A stretch of 64,000 nt of DNA, taken from Vandiemenella viatica. Its lineage: Eukaryota; Arthropoda; Insecta; Orthoptera; Morabidae. The notes under the pieces were generated by a model that worked only from the letters and a program-made list of their open reading frames with translations, searched no databases and had not been told where the DNA came from. Within the stretch, counting starts at the first letter, position 1. Each line of letters opens with the position of its first letter. Positions 34,671-46,126 of the stretch are shown here, in pieces. The DNA is taken from NCBI GenBank assembly GCA_031002005.1, contig JARYHS010008074.1, positions 5,092,924 to 5,156,923 of the forward strand, in the 5' to 3' direction. The position numbers and the translations under genes were made by a program.

Positions 34671-35164
34671 TCTGGTATCCCGTCCCGACAGTGCGGCATG
34701 CCCGGTAGGTGACATGGAAATCGACCTAGTATAGACGGCGCTGGCATCAGGCCAACCAGCGCCACCACAACACAGTTTCCACCACGGCCAATCAGAGCCG
34801 ATCCGCCACAGATATAAATAAGCCAGCGCAGCCCCACACATCCAGTTCGGTGTTCGCTGCGCTTCCGGTCGCGTCTCCGTCAACTGTGCTTCGTCTCTTG
34901 GACTCTCTACAGTGTTTCGTCTCGGCTACGTCTACGGTACTCTCTCTTGGACTCAGTGAATCGCTTTCGGACTCGTGACTGTGCTTATCCTCGGTGACGT
35001 TCGGTACGCTCTCTTCGGACTCTGTAAACCTCCCGTCGGATACAACCAGTGCGCGTCTTTGGATTCCGTTCGGCCTGCTCTTTGGACTAGTTCGGGTTCT
35101 TCGTGAACATCTCCTGCGGCTTGCCCCATCGCCGTTCAACGTCGGCCGCCGTACGGATATAGCA
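34671..35164 (+). repeat. gypsy 5' LTR
   Basis: 494 bp. A TATA-like ATATAAATAAGC sits near 34811-34822, with CCAATCAGAGC upstream as a CAAT-like element. A run of related TCTCTTGGACTC / CTTTCGGACTC motifs fills the second half, just before the internal region. Confidence 0.95.
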
Positions 35165-35166
35165 AT

Positions 35167-35179
35167 TGGCGACGAGGAA
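35167..35179 (+). promoter_or_regulatory. gypsy primer-binding site candidate
   Basis: TGGCGACGAGGAA starts two bases after the LTR end. TGGCGAC is a common start for gypsy primer sites; the tRNA cannot be named from here. Confidence 0.6.
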
Positions 35180-35199
35180 AAAGGTTATCAGCTGGCATC

Positions 35200-37318
35200 A
35201 TGGACACCGTGACTCGTATTCTGGAGCAACAACAACAGCAGACAGCGCTGCTACAACAAACGCTCCAAGGAATACTCGAGAAACTGTTAGCACAGGAGGC
35301 CAAGTCAGTCCAGGCCTCGGAAAATTCACACATCCGGCCCCCAGCGTTTCCACCATTTAATGACGCTAAGGAAGACTGGGACACATATTTGCATCGGCTC
35401 AAACAGCATTTCTCGGCATTCCAGGTGACGGACGATGCCTTACAGCGCTCGCTGTTTCTGTCGTGGGCGTCACCCGACACGTTCATCCTCCTGCGGAAGC
35501 TGGGGCCCTATTCAGATCCGGTCGCCCTCACATTCAACGAAATGTGCACTCTGCTAACAAGCTACTACTCTCAACGATACCACGTGGTGGCCTCCCGCCT
35601 TGAGTTCCATCAGTATCACAAACAACCGGGACAATCATACCGGTCATGGGTGACTGATCTCCAAGGTCTTAGCCGCAAATGCGACTTCACTTGCTCAAAC
35701 GCAAAGTGCAGGGCTTCATATGCAGACTCCCTGATCCGCGACGTTATAGTGCAGCTAGCTCCAGACCCAGAGGTGCGCACAGCGGCACTGAAGCTTGACA
35801 ACCCATCTCTCGAGGACATTCTACGCATCGCGCACTCGCATGAAATTGCACAAGCAGCGAACGAGCGCCTCATGGCTCGCCCACAAGTAGCGGCGGTCAA
35901 AACATCACAACACAACTCCCGCGCACAAGGCAAACCCATGGCGCGCTCCAGACACCAACAAAGCAGGACGCCATCGCTGTCCGACGTATCTATGACGTCC
36001 GAACCCCGAGCCCCAACCCGCCGACGATTCCAGAGGCCCCTGCCGTCTTGCCCACAGTGCTTCACTTCACACTCACGGGCAGATTGCCCCGACCGTTGGG
36101 CACATTGCACACGCTGCGGTAAAGAGGGACACTTGAGGTCAGTCTGCCGAAACCGGGCACCTCGCCCCAGCCCGACAGCCCGCATGCAGCAAGAAACGGT
36201 CAACACACTACAGACCGCAGCTCATACTGGCGATCCACTCTCACAGAAACTATTCTTAACTCTGAGAGTCGCCAACCAGGACCTCCGTTTTCAAGTGGAC
36301 ACGGGGGCAACCGTCTCGCTGATAAACCAAGCCACCTACGCTCAACTAGGATCACCGCCGTTGTCTCCACCTTCACGGCGTTTGGTATCGTACGGGAATA
36401 GAGACATTCCCCTGCGGGGTCAGGTCTCCATCACGGCCGCCTACAAACAAGTCACCAGACCAATCACCTTTTTTGTGGTGGATCAGCCCTCGGCTGCCAA
36501 TATTTTTGGACTAGACGCATTCAACAGATTCGGATTCTCAATCGTGGACGAAGTCCAGGTCATATCGGACTCGGTCCCATTCCAGGACCTGGATGACCTC
36601 TGCACTCAGTTCACACCCATCTTTACGCCAGACTTAGGGTGCGCCTCAGATTTCGAGGCTCACATCACCCTCCGGCCCGGGGCAGTACCTCGCTTTTGTC
36701 GTGCCAGACCTATTCCGGTCACCTTACGGGCAGCAGTAAAAAAGGAGCTTGACCGACTTCAGAAGATCGGAGTAATTGAACCGGTCAAATCCAGCGCATG
36801 GGCTACACCACTGGTCATCATCCGGAAACCCAATGGCACCCTCCGGTTATGTGGAGATTTTAAGGCTACGATCAACGCCCTAGTCTCAAGTCGAGACGTA
36901 TCCAATCCCACGACAAGAAGATCTTCTCACCAAACTTGCGGGCGGCGAATATTTCTCGAAGATTGACCTCGCAGATGCATACTTGCAGCTGCCACTAGAT
37001 GAAGAATCACAAAACATCGTCGTCATCAACACACCGTTTGGACTCTACAAATACAAGCGCCTCCCGTTTGGCATCGCTTCTGCACCGGCAATATTCCAAA
37101 GATACTTGGAGCAGCTGTTGCGACACATACCGGCATGCGCAAACTACCTGGACGATATCATTGTCACAGGAACCACTCGCCAGGAGCACCTACAAAACCT
37201 GCGCACGCTATTTGCAGCATTACTAAGAGGCAGGGCTGAGGTGTCGCCTCGAGAAGTGTCAGTTTTTTCAAGAGGAAGTAGAATATCTCGGCCATTGGCT
37301 CAACAAAGAGGGAATTAG
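35200..37318 (+). pseudogene. gypsy gag-protease-RT, one frame break
   Basis: The first frame (35200-36966, 588 codons) holds Gag, whose core includes WDTYLHRLKQHFSAFQV and YYSQRYHV. It also holds two CCHC-like knuckles near residues 284-310 (CTRCGKEGHLRSVC is canonical), a retropepsin with VDTGATVSLIN near residue 366, and the start of RT (KPNGTLRLCGDFK near residue 550). A one-base break near 36890-36900 shifts into 36983-37318, which has FSKIDLADAYLQLP and the catalytic ANYLDDIIVTG. A second shift falls near 37225-37235. Start Met 35200 lies 35 bp after the LTR. The polyprotein is otherwise intact, so loss of function is recent. Confidence 0.9.
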
Positions 37319-39488
37319 GCCATCGGATCGCAACGTGGCCGCCATAGACTCCCTACCCAGCCCAAAGAATCTGCCAGAACTACAAGCCTTCCTCGGGAAA
37401 ATAAATTACTACTCAAAGTTTCTGCCACAAGTGGCACATATCTCACAACCCCTCAACCAGCTCCGGAAAAAGGGCTTTTCCTACAACTGGACCCCGTCTT
37501 GTCAACGGGCCTTCGACTGGCTAAAGCGCATGCTAAGGTCTGCTCCTTGTCTGACGCCGTTTTCTCCTACACGGCCCCTAGTCGTGGCAGCTGACGCCTC
37601 AGCATATGGAATCGGGGCGGTACTCGCACATAGGAACGAAGACGGCTCTGAACAACCGATAGCGTTTGCTTCTAAGACATTGACGCCAGCACAACGCAAC
37701 TACTCGCAGATCGAGAAAGAGGCATTGGCAATAGTCTTCGCCATCAAGAAATTTCATGTGTATCTATTTGGAACCAAGTTCTCCCTCATCACGGACCACA
37801 AACCGTTGGTTGCAATATTTGGACCCCGCTCCAGCCTCCCAGAGCGAACGGCCCAACGCCTCCAACGATGGGCGATGTTTCTGAGCGCTTATAATTACAC
37901 AATCCAATATAAGCCAACAGCACAACACTCCAATGCCGACGCCCTATCACGCCTGCCTGCCGGCCCCGATCCGGAATTCGACCAACAAGAAGTACTGTGT
38001 TTTCACATCGACACAGAGAGGAAGCAGACAGTGGACGGGTTCCCCATTACAGCAGCCCGAATCGCCTCCGCCACCCAGCGGGATCCAATCTTGCGCCAGG
38101 TCCTGCGCTATATCATTCACGGGTGGCCAACATACCTCACACGCAGAATGGACAACGAATTGAAGACATGGCGCCACATATCTGACAGACTCTCGGTCAC
38201 AGACGGCGTCATCCTTTTGGACGCAGAAAACGACACACATCGTGTGGTCATCCCAGCGGAAATTCGCTCACAAATTCTAAAGCTCCTGCATCGAGGACAT
38301 TGGGGCATGTCCCGTATGAAAAATCTCGCAAGAAGACATGCTTATTGGCCAGGAATCAATCAAGACATTGAGAAGATGGTACGCAGCTGCACAGCCTGCT
38401 CCCAACATCAGGCAGCGCCACCGCAAGCTTTCGCCCTCTGGCCCACACCCCGCCAACCATGGGACCGCATTCATCTGGATTTTGCAGGCCCATTTTTGGG
38501 AACTATGTGGCTACTTATAATTGATGCCTATTCAAAGTACCCGTACGTGGTTTGCATGGCATCCACAACGACGGAAGCCACGCTAAATGCATTAAGCCAG
38601 GTTTGGGCCATCGAGGGGTTACCGCGCGCCCTCGTCTCAGACAATGGGCCCCAATTCACAGCAGCCACATTCGAAGACTTCTGCGTGGCTAACGGCATCA
38701 AACATATCTTCAGTCCTCCATTCCATCCCGCCTCAAATGGCGAAGCAGAACGGCTCGTAAGGACGTTCAAGCAACAAATGCTGAAAGTGGTACAGACAGC
38801 TACGACGTCTTCCGCCCTCACCCTCTTTCTCAGCACATACCGGACAACACCAATTAATGGTCGCAGCCCAGCAGAACTGCTCCATGGGCGACAACCACGG
38901 ACGTTGCTGCACCTCCTGGCACCATCACCGGCAGAGCCCCGGTCCAGACCGTCCCATCAGTACACGCCAGGCAGCGCGGTCTGGGCACGCGCCTACGGAG
39001 GAAACGCCACTTGGATGCCAGCAACAGTAGTGGGGACACACGGACGGCGTCTCATCTCGGTGCAAACGCCACACAGAATAGAACGCCGTCATCAAAACCA
39101 GCTGCGTCCTCACATCACAACAGGCCCATCACCATCACAACAATATCAGGAACAATACAGTATACCACCATCAGCGCCATTAGCAGAGGTCCCACAACCA
39201 CCCTCCCCACAAAGACGATACAACTTGCGCCCAAGAAAGCCAGCAGTGCCGGACGAGAGTGACGTCGAAATGGACACGTCCATCAACCATCCACCAACCA
39301 CATCGGAACCCACGTCACCACGTCCTCAACCATGGAGTACGTCGGTGCATGATGCGGCCGGGATACCACAACCATTCCAGCCTCATCACCCCAAGCATCG
39401 TCTAGGGCGCTTCCGTCCGTACGCGCCGAACTTCAGGGGGGAGGGATCTGGTATCCCGTCCCGACAGTGCGGCATGCCCGGTAGGTGA
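37231..39488 (+). pseudogene. gypsy RT end, RNase H and integrase
   Basis: In one frame, open from about 37231 and with a 717-codon Met-initiated part at 37335-39488, lie the RT connection (FLGKINYYSKFLPQ), RNase H (VAADASAYGIGAVLAH, then EKEALAIVFA and ITDHKPL), and integrase. Integrase has its HHCC finger (HRGHWGMSRMKNLARRHAYW near residue 318, then CTACSQHQ) and the catalytic triad in LDFAGPF (about 381), VSDNGPQF (about 433) and NGEAERL (about 468). A Pro/Gln/Arg-rich tail follows without an obvious chromodomain. The stop lies 42 nt inside the 3' LTR. All catalytic residues are kept; only upstream breaks disconnect it. Confidence 0.9.
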
Positions 39489-39940
39489 CATGGAAATCGA
39501 CCTAGTATAGACGGCGCTGGCATCAGGCCAACCAGCGCCACCACAACACAGTTTCCGCCACGGCCAATCAGAGACGACCCGCCACGGATATAAATAAGCC
39601 AGCGCAGCCCCACACATTCAGTTCGGTGTTCGCTGCGCTTCCGGTCGCGTCTCCGTCAACTGTGCTTCGTCTCTTGGACTCTCTACAGTGTTTCGTCTCG
39701 GCTACGTCTACGGTACTCTCTCTTGGACTCAGTGAATCGCTTTCGGACTCGTGACTGTGCTTATCCTCGGTGACGTTCGGTACGCTCTCTTCGGACTCTG
39801 TAAACCTCCCGTCGGATACAATCAGTGCGCGTCTTTGGTTTCCGTTCGGCCTACTCTTTGGACTTGTTCGGGTTCTTCGTGAACATCTCCTGCGGCTTGC
39901 CCCATCGCCGTTCAACGTCGGCCGCCGTACGGATATAGCA
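39447..39940 (+). repeat. gypsy 3' LTR
   Basis: 494 bp, same ends as the 5' LTR, with roughly ten substitutions between them. It is followed directly by CAAGA. Confidence 0.95.
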
Positions 39941-39945
39941 CAAGA

Positions 39946-40710
39946 TGTCACAGGAGTAACTGGTGTAGGATTTGTAATGAACAAGAAAGTAGGGAAACGG
40001 GTGAGTTATCATGAACTGTTTAGTGACAGGATTATTTTGATGAGGTTAGAAACTAATCCCGTCCCAACCACATTAGTGCAAGTGTATATGCCAAAGTCAC
40101 AGGTAGAAGACGAAGAAATAGAAAAAAATGTACGCTGAAATTGAAGAATTAATCCATTATGTGAAGGGGGAGGAAAATCTAATAACCATGGGTGATTGCA
40201 ATGCAATGGTGGGAGAAGGAAAAGAGGGTAATACTGTAGGAAGTTTTGGTCTAGGAGAATGAAATGCGCACGGAAGCAGACTGTTAGAATTTTGTGAAAG
40301 ATATAAGCTAGTAGTGTCAAACACACTGTTTAAGAAACCATGCAAGAAGGATATACACCTGGAAACGTCCTGGGGATACAGACAAATATCAGCTAGATTA
40401 TATCATGATCGAACAGAGATTCAGGAATCAAGTTCTAGACTGTAAAGCGTACCCAGGAGCAGACATAGACTCTGACCATAATTTGATAATAATGAAGTGC
40501 AGGCTGATATTTAAGCGGATAAGGAAGCTGTATGAGCAGAACAAACTGGAAGTGAATAAATTGAAACAATCTATCACTAGAGAAAAATTTGCAGAAATGG
40601 TAGACTTAGGTCTCAGAAGTAACTCTGAAAGGAGCTCTACCGAGGACGAATGGAATGCTTTAAAGACCGAAATAATGAAAGCTGGTAAAGAAACATTAGG
40701 TTTTATGTAA
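39946..40710 (+). pseudogene. RTE-like LINE endonuclease, C-terminal part
   Basis: GFVMNKKVGKRVSYHELFSD, then TTLVQVYMPKSQ (39980-40110), MGDCNAMVGEG near 40190 (the G-D-x-N catalytic loop, Cys for Phe), SRLLEFCERYKLVVSNTLF near 40280-40330, and PGADIDSDHNLIIMKCRL near 40455-40515 with the S-D-H motif intact. The block order and wording match the endonuclease of RTE/BovB-like LINEs. Two frame changes and one stop near 40261 break it. Confidence 0.75.
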
Positions 40711-41039
40711 TAAGTTGCCCGAAAACCTTGGATCACAGAAGAAATTTTGGAGCCAATGGATCAGAGGAGACGGTACAAAAATGCTCAGGATGAAGCAGGA
40801 AGAGAGCAGTACAGGCAATTTAAAAAACAAATAAATAGGAAATGCAAAATAGCAAAAAGAAAAATGGCTACAAGAAAAGTGTGAAGAAGTAGAAAAGGAA
40901 AAGTAGATGTTGCATATAGAAATATCAAACAGAATTTTGGAGAAATGAAGAAACGAGGTACGAACATTAAAGCTGCCGATGGGAAACCTCTTCTAAGCTC
41001 GAAGATAGAGCTAACCGATGGAAGGAATACATTGAGAAA

Positions 41040-42600
41040 CTGTATGTTGGGGACGACTTGAACAATACTGGAAAAGTAATGGAAAAGGAAAGCGGTGTCG
41101 ACATTGATGACTTAGGAGATCCTGTTTTGAGGACAGAATTTAATAAAGCTCTGAATGACTTTAAAGCAAATAAGGCAGTTGGAATTGATGAGATCCCTGC
41201 AGAACTTCTTAAATGCCTAGGAGAGGAAGGAATCCAAAGATTATTCAAGCTGATATCAAAAAGTTATGAAACAGGAGAAATTCCAACTGATTTTAATATA
41301 AATATCGTCTTCACACTTCCGAAGAAAGCACAAACCAACAAATGTGAGAATTATCTCACCATTAGTCTAACATGTTTCAAAATTACTGACCAGAATAATA
41401 TACAGAAGGATGGATAGGGTAGTAGAAGAGACAGTAGGTGAAGATCAGTTTGGGTTTAGGATATATCGCGGTACAAGGGATGCAATTCTGTCTTTAATAT
41501 TAATACTTGAAGGGCGGATCAAGAAAAACAAAGATACTTTTATGGCATTTGTTGATTTAGAAAAAGCTTTCGATAATGTTAGGTGGGATAAGATGTTCAA
41601 AATTTTAAAGAAGTCTGGTCTAAAGTATCGAGATAGAGGAATACTTAATAAACTATATAAGAATCAAGAGGATATAATAAAAGAAGAGAATCACGAGAGA
41701 CATGCATCAGTCAAAAAGGGTTGTAGTCTATCCCCATTAAGATTCAACTTGTGTGTAGAAGAAGCAATGAAGAAAGTCAAAAAAAATTTCCTTGTGGCAT
41801 AAGTTTTCAGGGATAAAGAATCAGTATGCTACGATTTGCTGATGACATCGTATTGTTAGCAGAGAGGGCTGAGGTTATTCAGAAGTTACTGAATGACATG
41901 AACAAAATACTGAACGAAGATTTTGGACTGAATAAAAATAATGCAAGACTAAAGTGATGAAATGTAGCAGAAATGATACCAATACTAGCAGATTAAATAT
42001 AAAAATAGGATCGGATGCACTAGGAGAAGTGAGTGAGTTCTGTTACTTGGGAAGCAAAATTAAAACCGATGCCCGAAGCAGGACTAATGTTAAAAGTAGA
42101 ATAGCACTAGCAAAACGAGCCTTCATGAAAAAGAGAAACCTTTTAGTTTTAAATATTGATCCAGAAATTAGAAAGAACTTTTAAAAATCTTTGTGTGGAG
42201 CACAGCACTTTATGGTAGCGAAACATGGACTCTAGGAATATCAGAAAGAAAGAAAATAGAGTCATTTGAAATGTGGTGCTACAGAAGAATGCTGAAAAAT
42301 AAGTGGACTGACAAAGTAAGAAGTGAACGAATTTTGGAAATGATGGGTGAGAAAATAAGTTTGTGGAAGAAGCTTACAGAAAGAAGAGACTGATTGGTAA
42401 GTCATATTTTGAGACATGCTGGATTGGTTAATTTGTTAGTGGAGGGAATAGTCGAAGGTAAGAACTGTAGAGGAAGACAGCGATTAGAATATATGTAGCA
42501 GTTAATTGAGTACGTGGGTTGTAAGGGGTATGTAGAAATGAAGAGGTTAGCACAGAATAGGAAGGGATGGAGGATTGCATCAAACCAGTCGAAAGACTGA
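41040..42600 (+). pseudogene. RTE-like LINE reverse transcriptase
   Basis: In changing frames: FNKALNDFKANKAVGIDEIP at 41140-41200, VFTLPKKAQTNKCENY near 41310-41355, GEDQFGFRIYRGTRDAILSL at 41440-41500, AFVDLEKAFDNVRWDKMF (catalytic D) near 41545-41600, KKGCSLSPLRFNLCVEEAM near 41715-41770, and MLRFADDIVLLAERAEV with the F-A-D-D motif near 41827-41875. VSEFCYLGSKI then marks the thumb. The C-terminus has ALYGSETWTL and a Trp-rich FEMWCYRRMLKNKWTD. Catalytic residues survive but frames do not. Confidence 0.8.
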
Positions 42601-42609
42601 CAACAGCAA

Positions 42610-42636
42610 AAAAAATAATAATAATAATAATAACAG
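42610..42636 (+). repeat. AAT-rich LINE tail
   Basis: A short A run followed by AATAATAATAATAATAAT. RTE-like LINEs often end in such trinucleotide repeats rather than in poly-A. It marks the 3' limit of the nested LINE. Confidence 0.8.
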
Positions 42637-42639
42637 CAA

Positions 42640-43900
42640 ATCTACAAGAGAACAAAACCATAGGAATAGAACAGCATGGGTTTGAATGTATAGCATCTGC
42701 CGCAACACAATTAGTATGATTAGTAGAGAAAATAACAGAAGTCCTTAAACGGGATTACGTTTCGTGGAGCTTAGAAGGCCGATATCGAAGAGAAGAAGAA
42801 AGTAAAATCAGTAGTGGCAGTATTTACATATATCGAAAAAGCTTATGATAAAATTTGGAAAGATAACCTAACAGTAAAATTGGATACTAACACTTAAAAT
42901 ACCTCGCGCATATATAAAACTAATAGGAAATGCTTTAGAAAATACACAATTCTATTTGGCAACTAAACATGGAAGAAGGAGTCCCATAAGGAGCAGTATA
43001 ATCCCCTACCTTATTCAGTATATACGTGAACGACATGCCAACTCCACCAAACATCCAAATAGAATTATTTGAAGACGACTTAGTATTGTTTACATCAGGC
43101 CACAATCACGAAACAAATATAAAAGGCTGCAAAAAAGATGAAATGCATTTGAATCATAGAGTTCAAACAATAAAATAACAATCAACTCAAACAAAAGTGC
43201 CACAATTTATTTTACCAGAAAAAATGCGGATTCCGGCCGTCTCCCCAAAATAAGTTTAATGAATCAAAAAATTCCCTGTACAACTACGCACCGACATTTG
43301 GGAATCAAACTGGAACATAAGTTATTATATAACCAACAGTTAAAATACCGGCACAAAACGAATTAGCCGTGATTTTAATTCTCTGTCCAATACTGATTGC
43401 AAAAAATCTCTCAAAGGAAACAAAATTAAGAATCTATAATTCAATTATATTACCATTCATCTTATATGAATGCCAAGTCTGCGGAATGTCTGCAAAATCA
43501 AACATACAACGACTCCAAAGGTCACAAAACAGAAGCCTAGGAATGATATTAAGAATCCAAATAAGGACACCTATAAGGCCACTCCATGAAATAAGTGGCA
43601 TGCCTACCATCAAGGAGGAAATTCATCACCAAGCAAGCCAACTATACAGCAATTTAGATCAAATCAGAAAAACCAAAGATGAAAGATTAGAAAATCTTGG
43701 AAACAAGAATACCAAACTCTCGAATAAGTATAAATACCCACGTAATATAATTGAATAAACAAATAATAGTATAATTACAACGTAAGGGGTTTCCATCAAA
43801 GCCCATCGTTCAGGTGAGGTTTCTCCCCTAAGAGATAAAATAACCGGTGCCCCCAAACAAAACGCATTACCCTACCTCAACCAGTAGAAATGCATAACGT
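42640..43900 (+). pseudogene. LINE C-terminal RT (nested copy, resumed)
   Basis: It continues the split Jockey-like copy. TIGIEQHGFE stands where Q-F-G-F-R is expected (42660). A block with YIEKAYDKIW, the A-F-D equivalent, lies near 42830-42860; ELFEDDLVLFTSGHN, with Y/F-A-D-D altered to F-E-D-D, near 43065-43100. LSKETKLRIYNSIILPFILY then VCGMSAKSNIQRLQRSQNRS follow at 43369-43560, and ISGMPTIKEEI near 43590. Most of the middle is out of frame. The end is placed near 43760-43900. Confidence 0.65.
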
Positions 43901-43915
43901 AGTCGAACCGAAGAT

Positions 43916-44380
43916 TTGAAAACAGCTTTGATCCACCCGTTGCACAAAAAAGGCAGCAGGAAGATTGTTGACAACTACAGAGGAAGTTCCTTGCTTCCAG
44001 GAACATACAAATTTCTCTCACTTGCCATCCTGGAGAGATCAGAATTCCAAGTTGGGCACCAAATAGGTGAATACCAAGGGGGCTTCAGAAAAAGTCGGTC
44101 AACAGCGGAACAGATCCACAACCTCAAGACGATCATCAGATATTATACGCTCAGGTCAAAGCAATATGTGTCAGTTCTAGTGGACTTAAAGAATACCTAT
44201 GACTCGATAGATCGGGAAGTGCTTTTGAACATCCTTAATGAATTTGGAGTTGACCTAAAATTATTGGCTATAATTAGATCCACACTGACTAATACAAAAT
44301 CAAAAGTTAAGTTTTTAGGATGTCTGTCAAATCCTTTTGAAGTCACAACTGGAGCCAGACACTCTGGATTTTGCCGATGA
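43916..44380 (+). pseudogene. LINE RT fragment, RTE-like
   Basis: One 154-codon frame covers RT motifs 1-4: KTALIHPLHKKGSRKIVDNY, SSLLPGTYKFLSLAIL, GEYQGGFRKSRSTAEQIHNL, and VLVDLKNTYDSIDREVLLNI with the catalytic D. TTGARHSG replaces the usual G-V-R-Q-G. Both ends are cut: nothing of the endonuclease or of the Y-A-D-D half is present. The wording is closest, from memory, to RTE-like LINEs. The DNA from 44381 to 44538 is not recognised. Confidence 0.7.
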
Positions 44381-44538
44381 TGCAGGCAGCCAGCGCGAAC
44401 CTGCACCTGCCGGCGGAAAGAATGTTTCCTTGTTATTAAATGAGCACGTTCACAGTAGCGGCAGTGGACAAGAAAGATAAGTTGTACAGCAAGAGAAATA
44501 TCGTCGACAGATGCTACAAGGAAATAAGTTCTGAAGTG

Positions 44539-44781
44539 TTTTTTTTTTTTTTTTTACCGCTCTACGCTTCATTGACGGCTAAGATCATTAGAGGCGGGAT
44601 GGGACTGGGGACAAGGAACGTGAAGGAATTTGGCCATGGCCTTTTTGAAGGAAGCATCCCACCATTCGCCTGGTGTGATTTTGGGAAACCGTGGAAAACC
44701 ACGGATGCCCGGACGGGGATTCTAACCCGCGTCCTCCCGAATGCGAGGGCAGAACGTTAACCACTCACCCACCACGCTGAA
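44539..44781 (-). mobile_element. tRNA-derived SINE
   Basis: On the minus strand the element starts near 44781, has a B-box-like GGTTAGAATCC (44717-44727), a body containing GGTTTTCCACGGTTTCCC, and a poly-A tail (17 T on the plus strand at 44539-44555). It matches the plus-strand copy at about 60047-60282 along its whole length. Flanks GAAATAA- on both sides may be a partial target duplication. Confidence 0.85.
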
Positions 44782-45279
44782 ATAAAAGAAGACGGCACAT
44801 GAAATAATTTTTATTTGATTTTTCGATAAGTCATATTCTGTTTCATTGAATTCAATTAATGTATTGAAAAGGATTATATGAAAAATATGATACATAAATA
44901 TTCTCCCCGCCAACCTGCGCCCAGAATTGGGAAGCCAGGCTCTGCCTGTCACAAGCCAGGACTAAGGGGGACTCATGGAGGAGTAACACCTCTTTAAAAA
45001 ACCTTGGCCCGGCTGGCAGCATCTTGTGAGGACTCCTTACCAGGGTTATGGAGAAGACCTCAACGAATCACTTGGCGGAGAAGAAGTACTTCGGTACGGC
45101 GAGGGATGCGGAAGAGGCAGCCCAGCACTCAGGGATTAGTATGAGTGCATCCATCGTAGCGTCTGTCTCATGTTGAGCGGCTACACCCAGCGTCTGACCC
45201 AAACTGGGCGACAGTTCAAGAAATCGCCAATCCGTTCTGAATCAAGCGTGGTGATTATGCTTCACCCCTTTAAGCAACT

Positions 45280-46120
45280 ATGATAAGCGGCATTGTTGGA
45301 AAACAATCCGGAGGTAAAACAGCCCCCCATTCGGTTCTCCGGGAGGGGGCTACATTAATGTCAGCAGTCAAAGTTCCTAAAGAGCAAACCAGATCATCGA
45401 TAGAAAAACAGCAAATAATTCATATATGCACTTACAACTGCAGGTCTCTTAAAGGAGAAACCCGACTTACAGAGTTGGAACACGCGCTCCAAAAAATCAA
45501 ATGGAGTATAGTGGGCCTCAGTGAGGTTAGACGTCCAGAGGAAGAATGTATCGAACTTAAATCAGGCCACATCTTGTACCATTACAGAAACTCCTTGGGA
45601 AAGCTAAATGCAGTGGGCTTCCTGATAAACTGTAGTGTGAAAAATAAGGTTAAACTAATAGAAGGCATTTCAAATCGAGCAGCAAAAGTAGTGTTGCAAC
45701 TATCAAATCGCTACAAAGTGCAAATACTTCAGGTACATGCTCCAACATCCTCGCTCTCAGACGATGAAGTAGAGTCACGACACTGCATGACAGAGGCAAA
45801 GATTGCCATGTCCAGATTATCATGGGAGACTTCAATGCACCAGGAAACAAGGAGACACTATGCTCGATAAGGTCGGAATACAAACAAGGAATGATAGAGC
45901 GGAACGACTTGTGCAGATTTCAGAGCACACAAAAATGCACGTCATGAACACATTTTTTTAAAAAAAAAAACATCAAAGTCGAAAGTGGACATGGAGAAGT
46001 CCAGATCATTGAACTAAAAATGAAATAGACTTCATTCTGTTCAATAGCCGACAATTTGATCAAAACGTCACTGTTCTAAATCAATTCAACATCGGAAATG
46101 ATCACAGGCTGGTCCGAGCG
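45280..46120 (+). pseudogene. RTE-like endonuclease
   Basis: The long frame 45280-45870 starts in the leader, and the domain begins with IIHICTYNCRSLKGETRLTE (N catalytic). It is followed by WSIVGLSEVRRPEEECIELK with the catalytic E and QILQVHAPTSS. A frame change near 45800 precedes IMGDFNAPGNKE (G-D-F-N loop). Near 45980-46120 come WTWRSPDH, then NEIDFILFN and NIGNDHRLVRAK, the last being the S-D-H motif with N for S. The R1-clade LINE inserted right after that block. Confidence 0.8.
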
Positions 46121-46126
46121 AAACAG

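Larger units (their letters stand above)
34671..39940 (+). mobile_element. Ty3/gypsy LTR retrotransposon, nearly complete
   Basis: A 5.27-kb element with two 494-bp LTRs (34671-35164 and 39447-39940) flanked by a 5-bp duplication CAAGA (34666-34670, 39941-39945). LTRs start TCTGGTATCC and end GATATAGCA and are about 98% identical. One long gag-pro-RT frame is followed by the rest of pol after two single-base breaks. A GGGGGGAGGGA polypurine tract precedes the 3' LTR. No env gene is present. It inserted in the endonuclease region of the RTE-like LINE, which makes it the youngest layer of this nest. Confidence 0.95.
34570..42640 (+). mobile_element. RTE-like LINE, split by a gypsy element
   Basis: The 5' part, about 34570-34670, reads VVGISEIK then FWSGEHRIISTQ, the first endonuclease block. 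After the gypsy element the frame resumes at 39946 with GVTGVGFVMNKKVGKRVSYH. The RT follows to 42600, and an (AAT)n tail at 42610-42636 marks the 3' end. The post-RT wording (AQNRKGWRIASNQSKD) is like the C-terminus of RTE/BovB-type LINEs. It is 5' truncated and degenerate, lying in the Jockey-like copy. Confidence 0.7.
23490..43900 (+). mobile_element. Jockey-like LINE split by two nested insertions
   Basis: One LINE copy can be read in order through four blocks: gag 23490-24740, endonuclease 24745-25313, RT linker and N-terminal RT 33669-34560, and C-terminal RT 42640-43760. The gaps are a hAT element (25314-33660) and an RTE-like LINE (about 34570-42640) with a gypsy element inside it. 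After excision in thought, the endonuclease C-terminus is followed directly by the usual linker, which supports a single original copy. It is degenerate throughout. Confidence 0.75.

Noticed and set aside
35616..36206. 196-codon minus-strand protein
   Set aside because: It is antisense to gypsy gag, which has knuckle and protease motifs in the sense frame.
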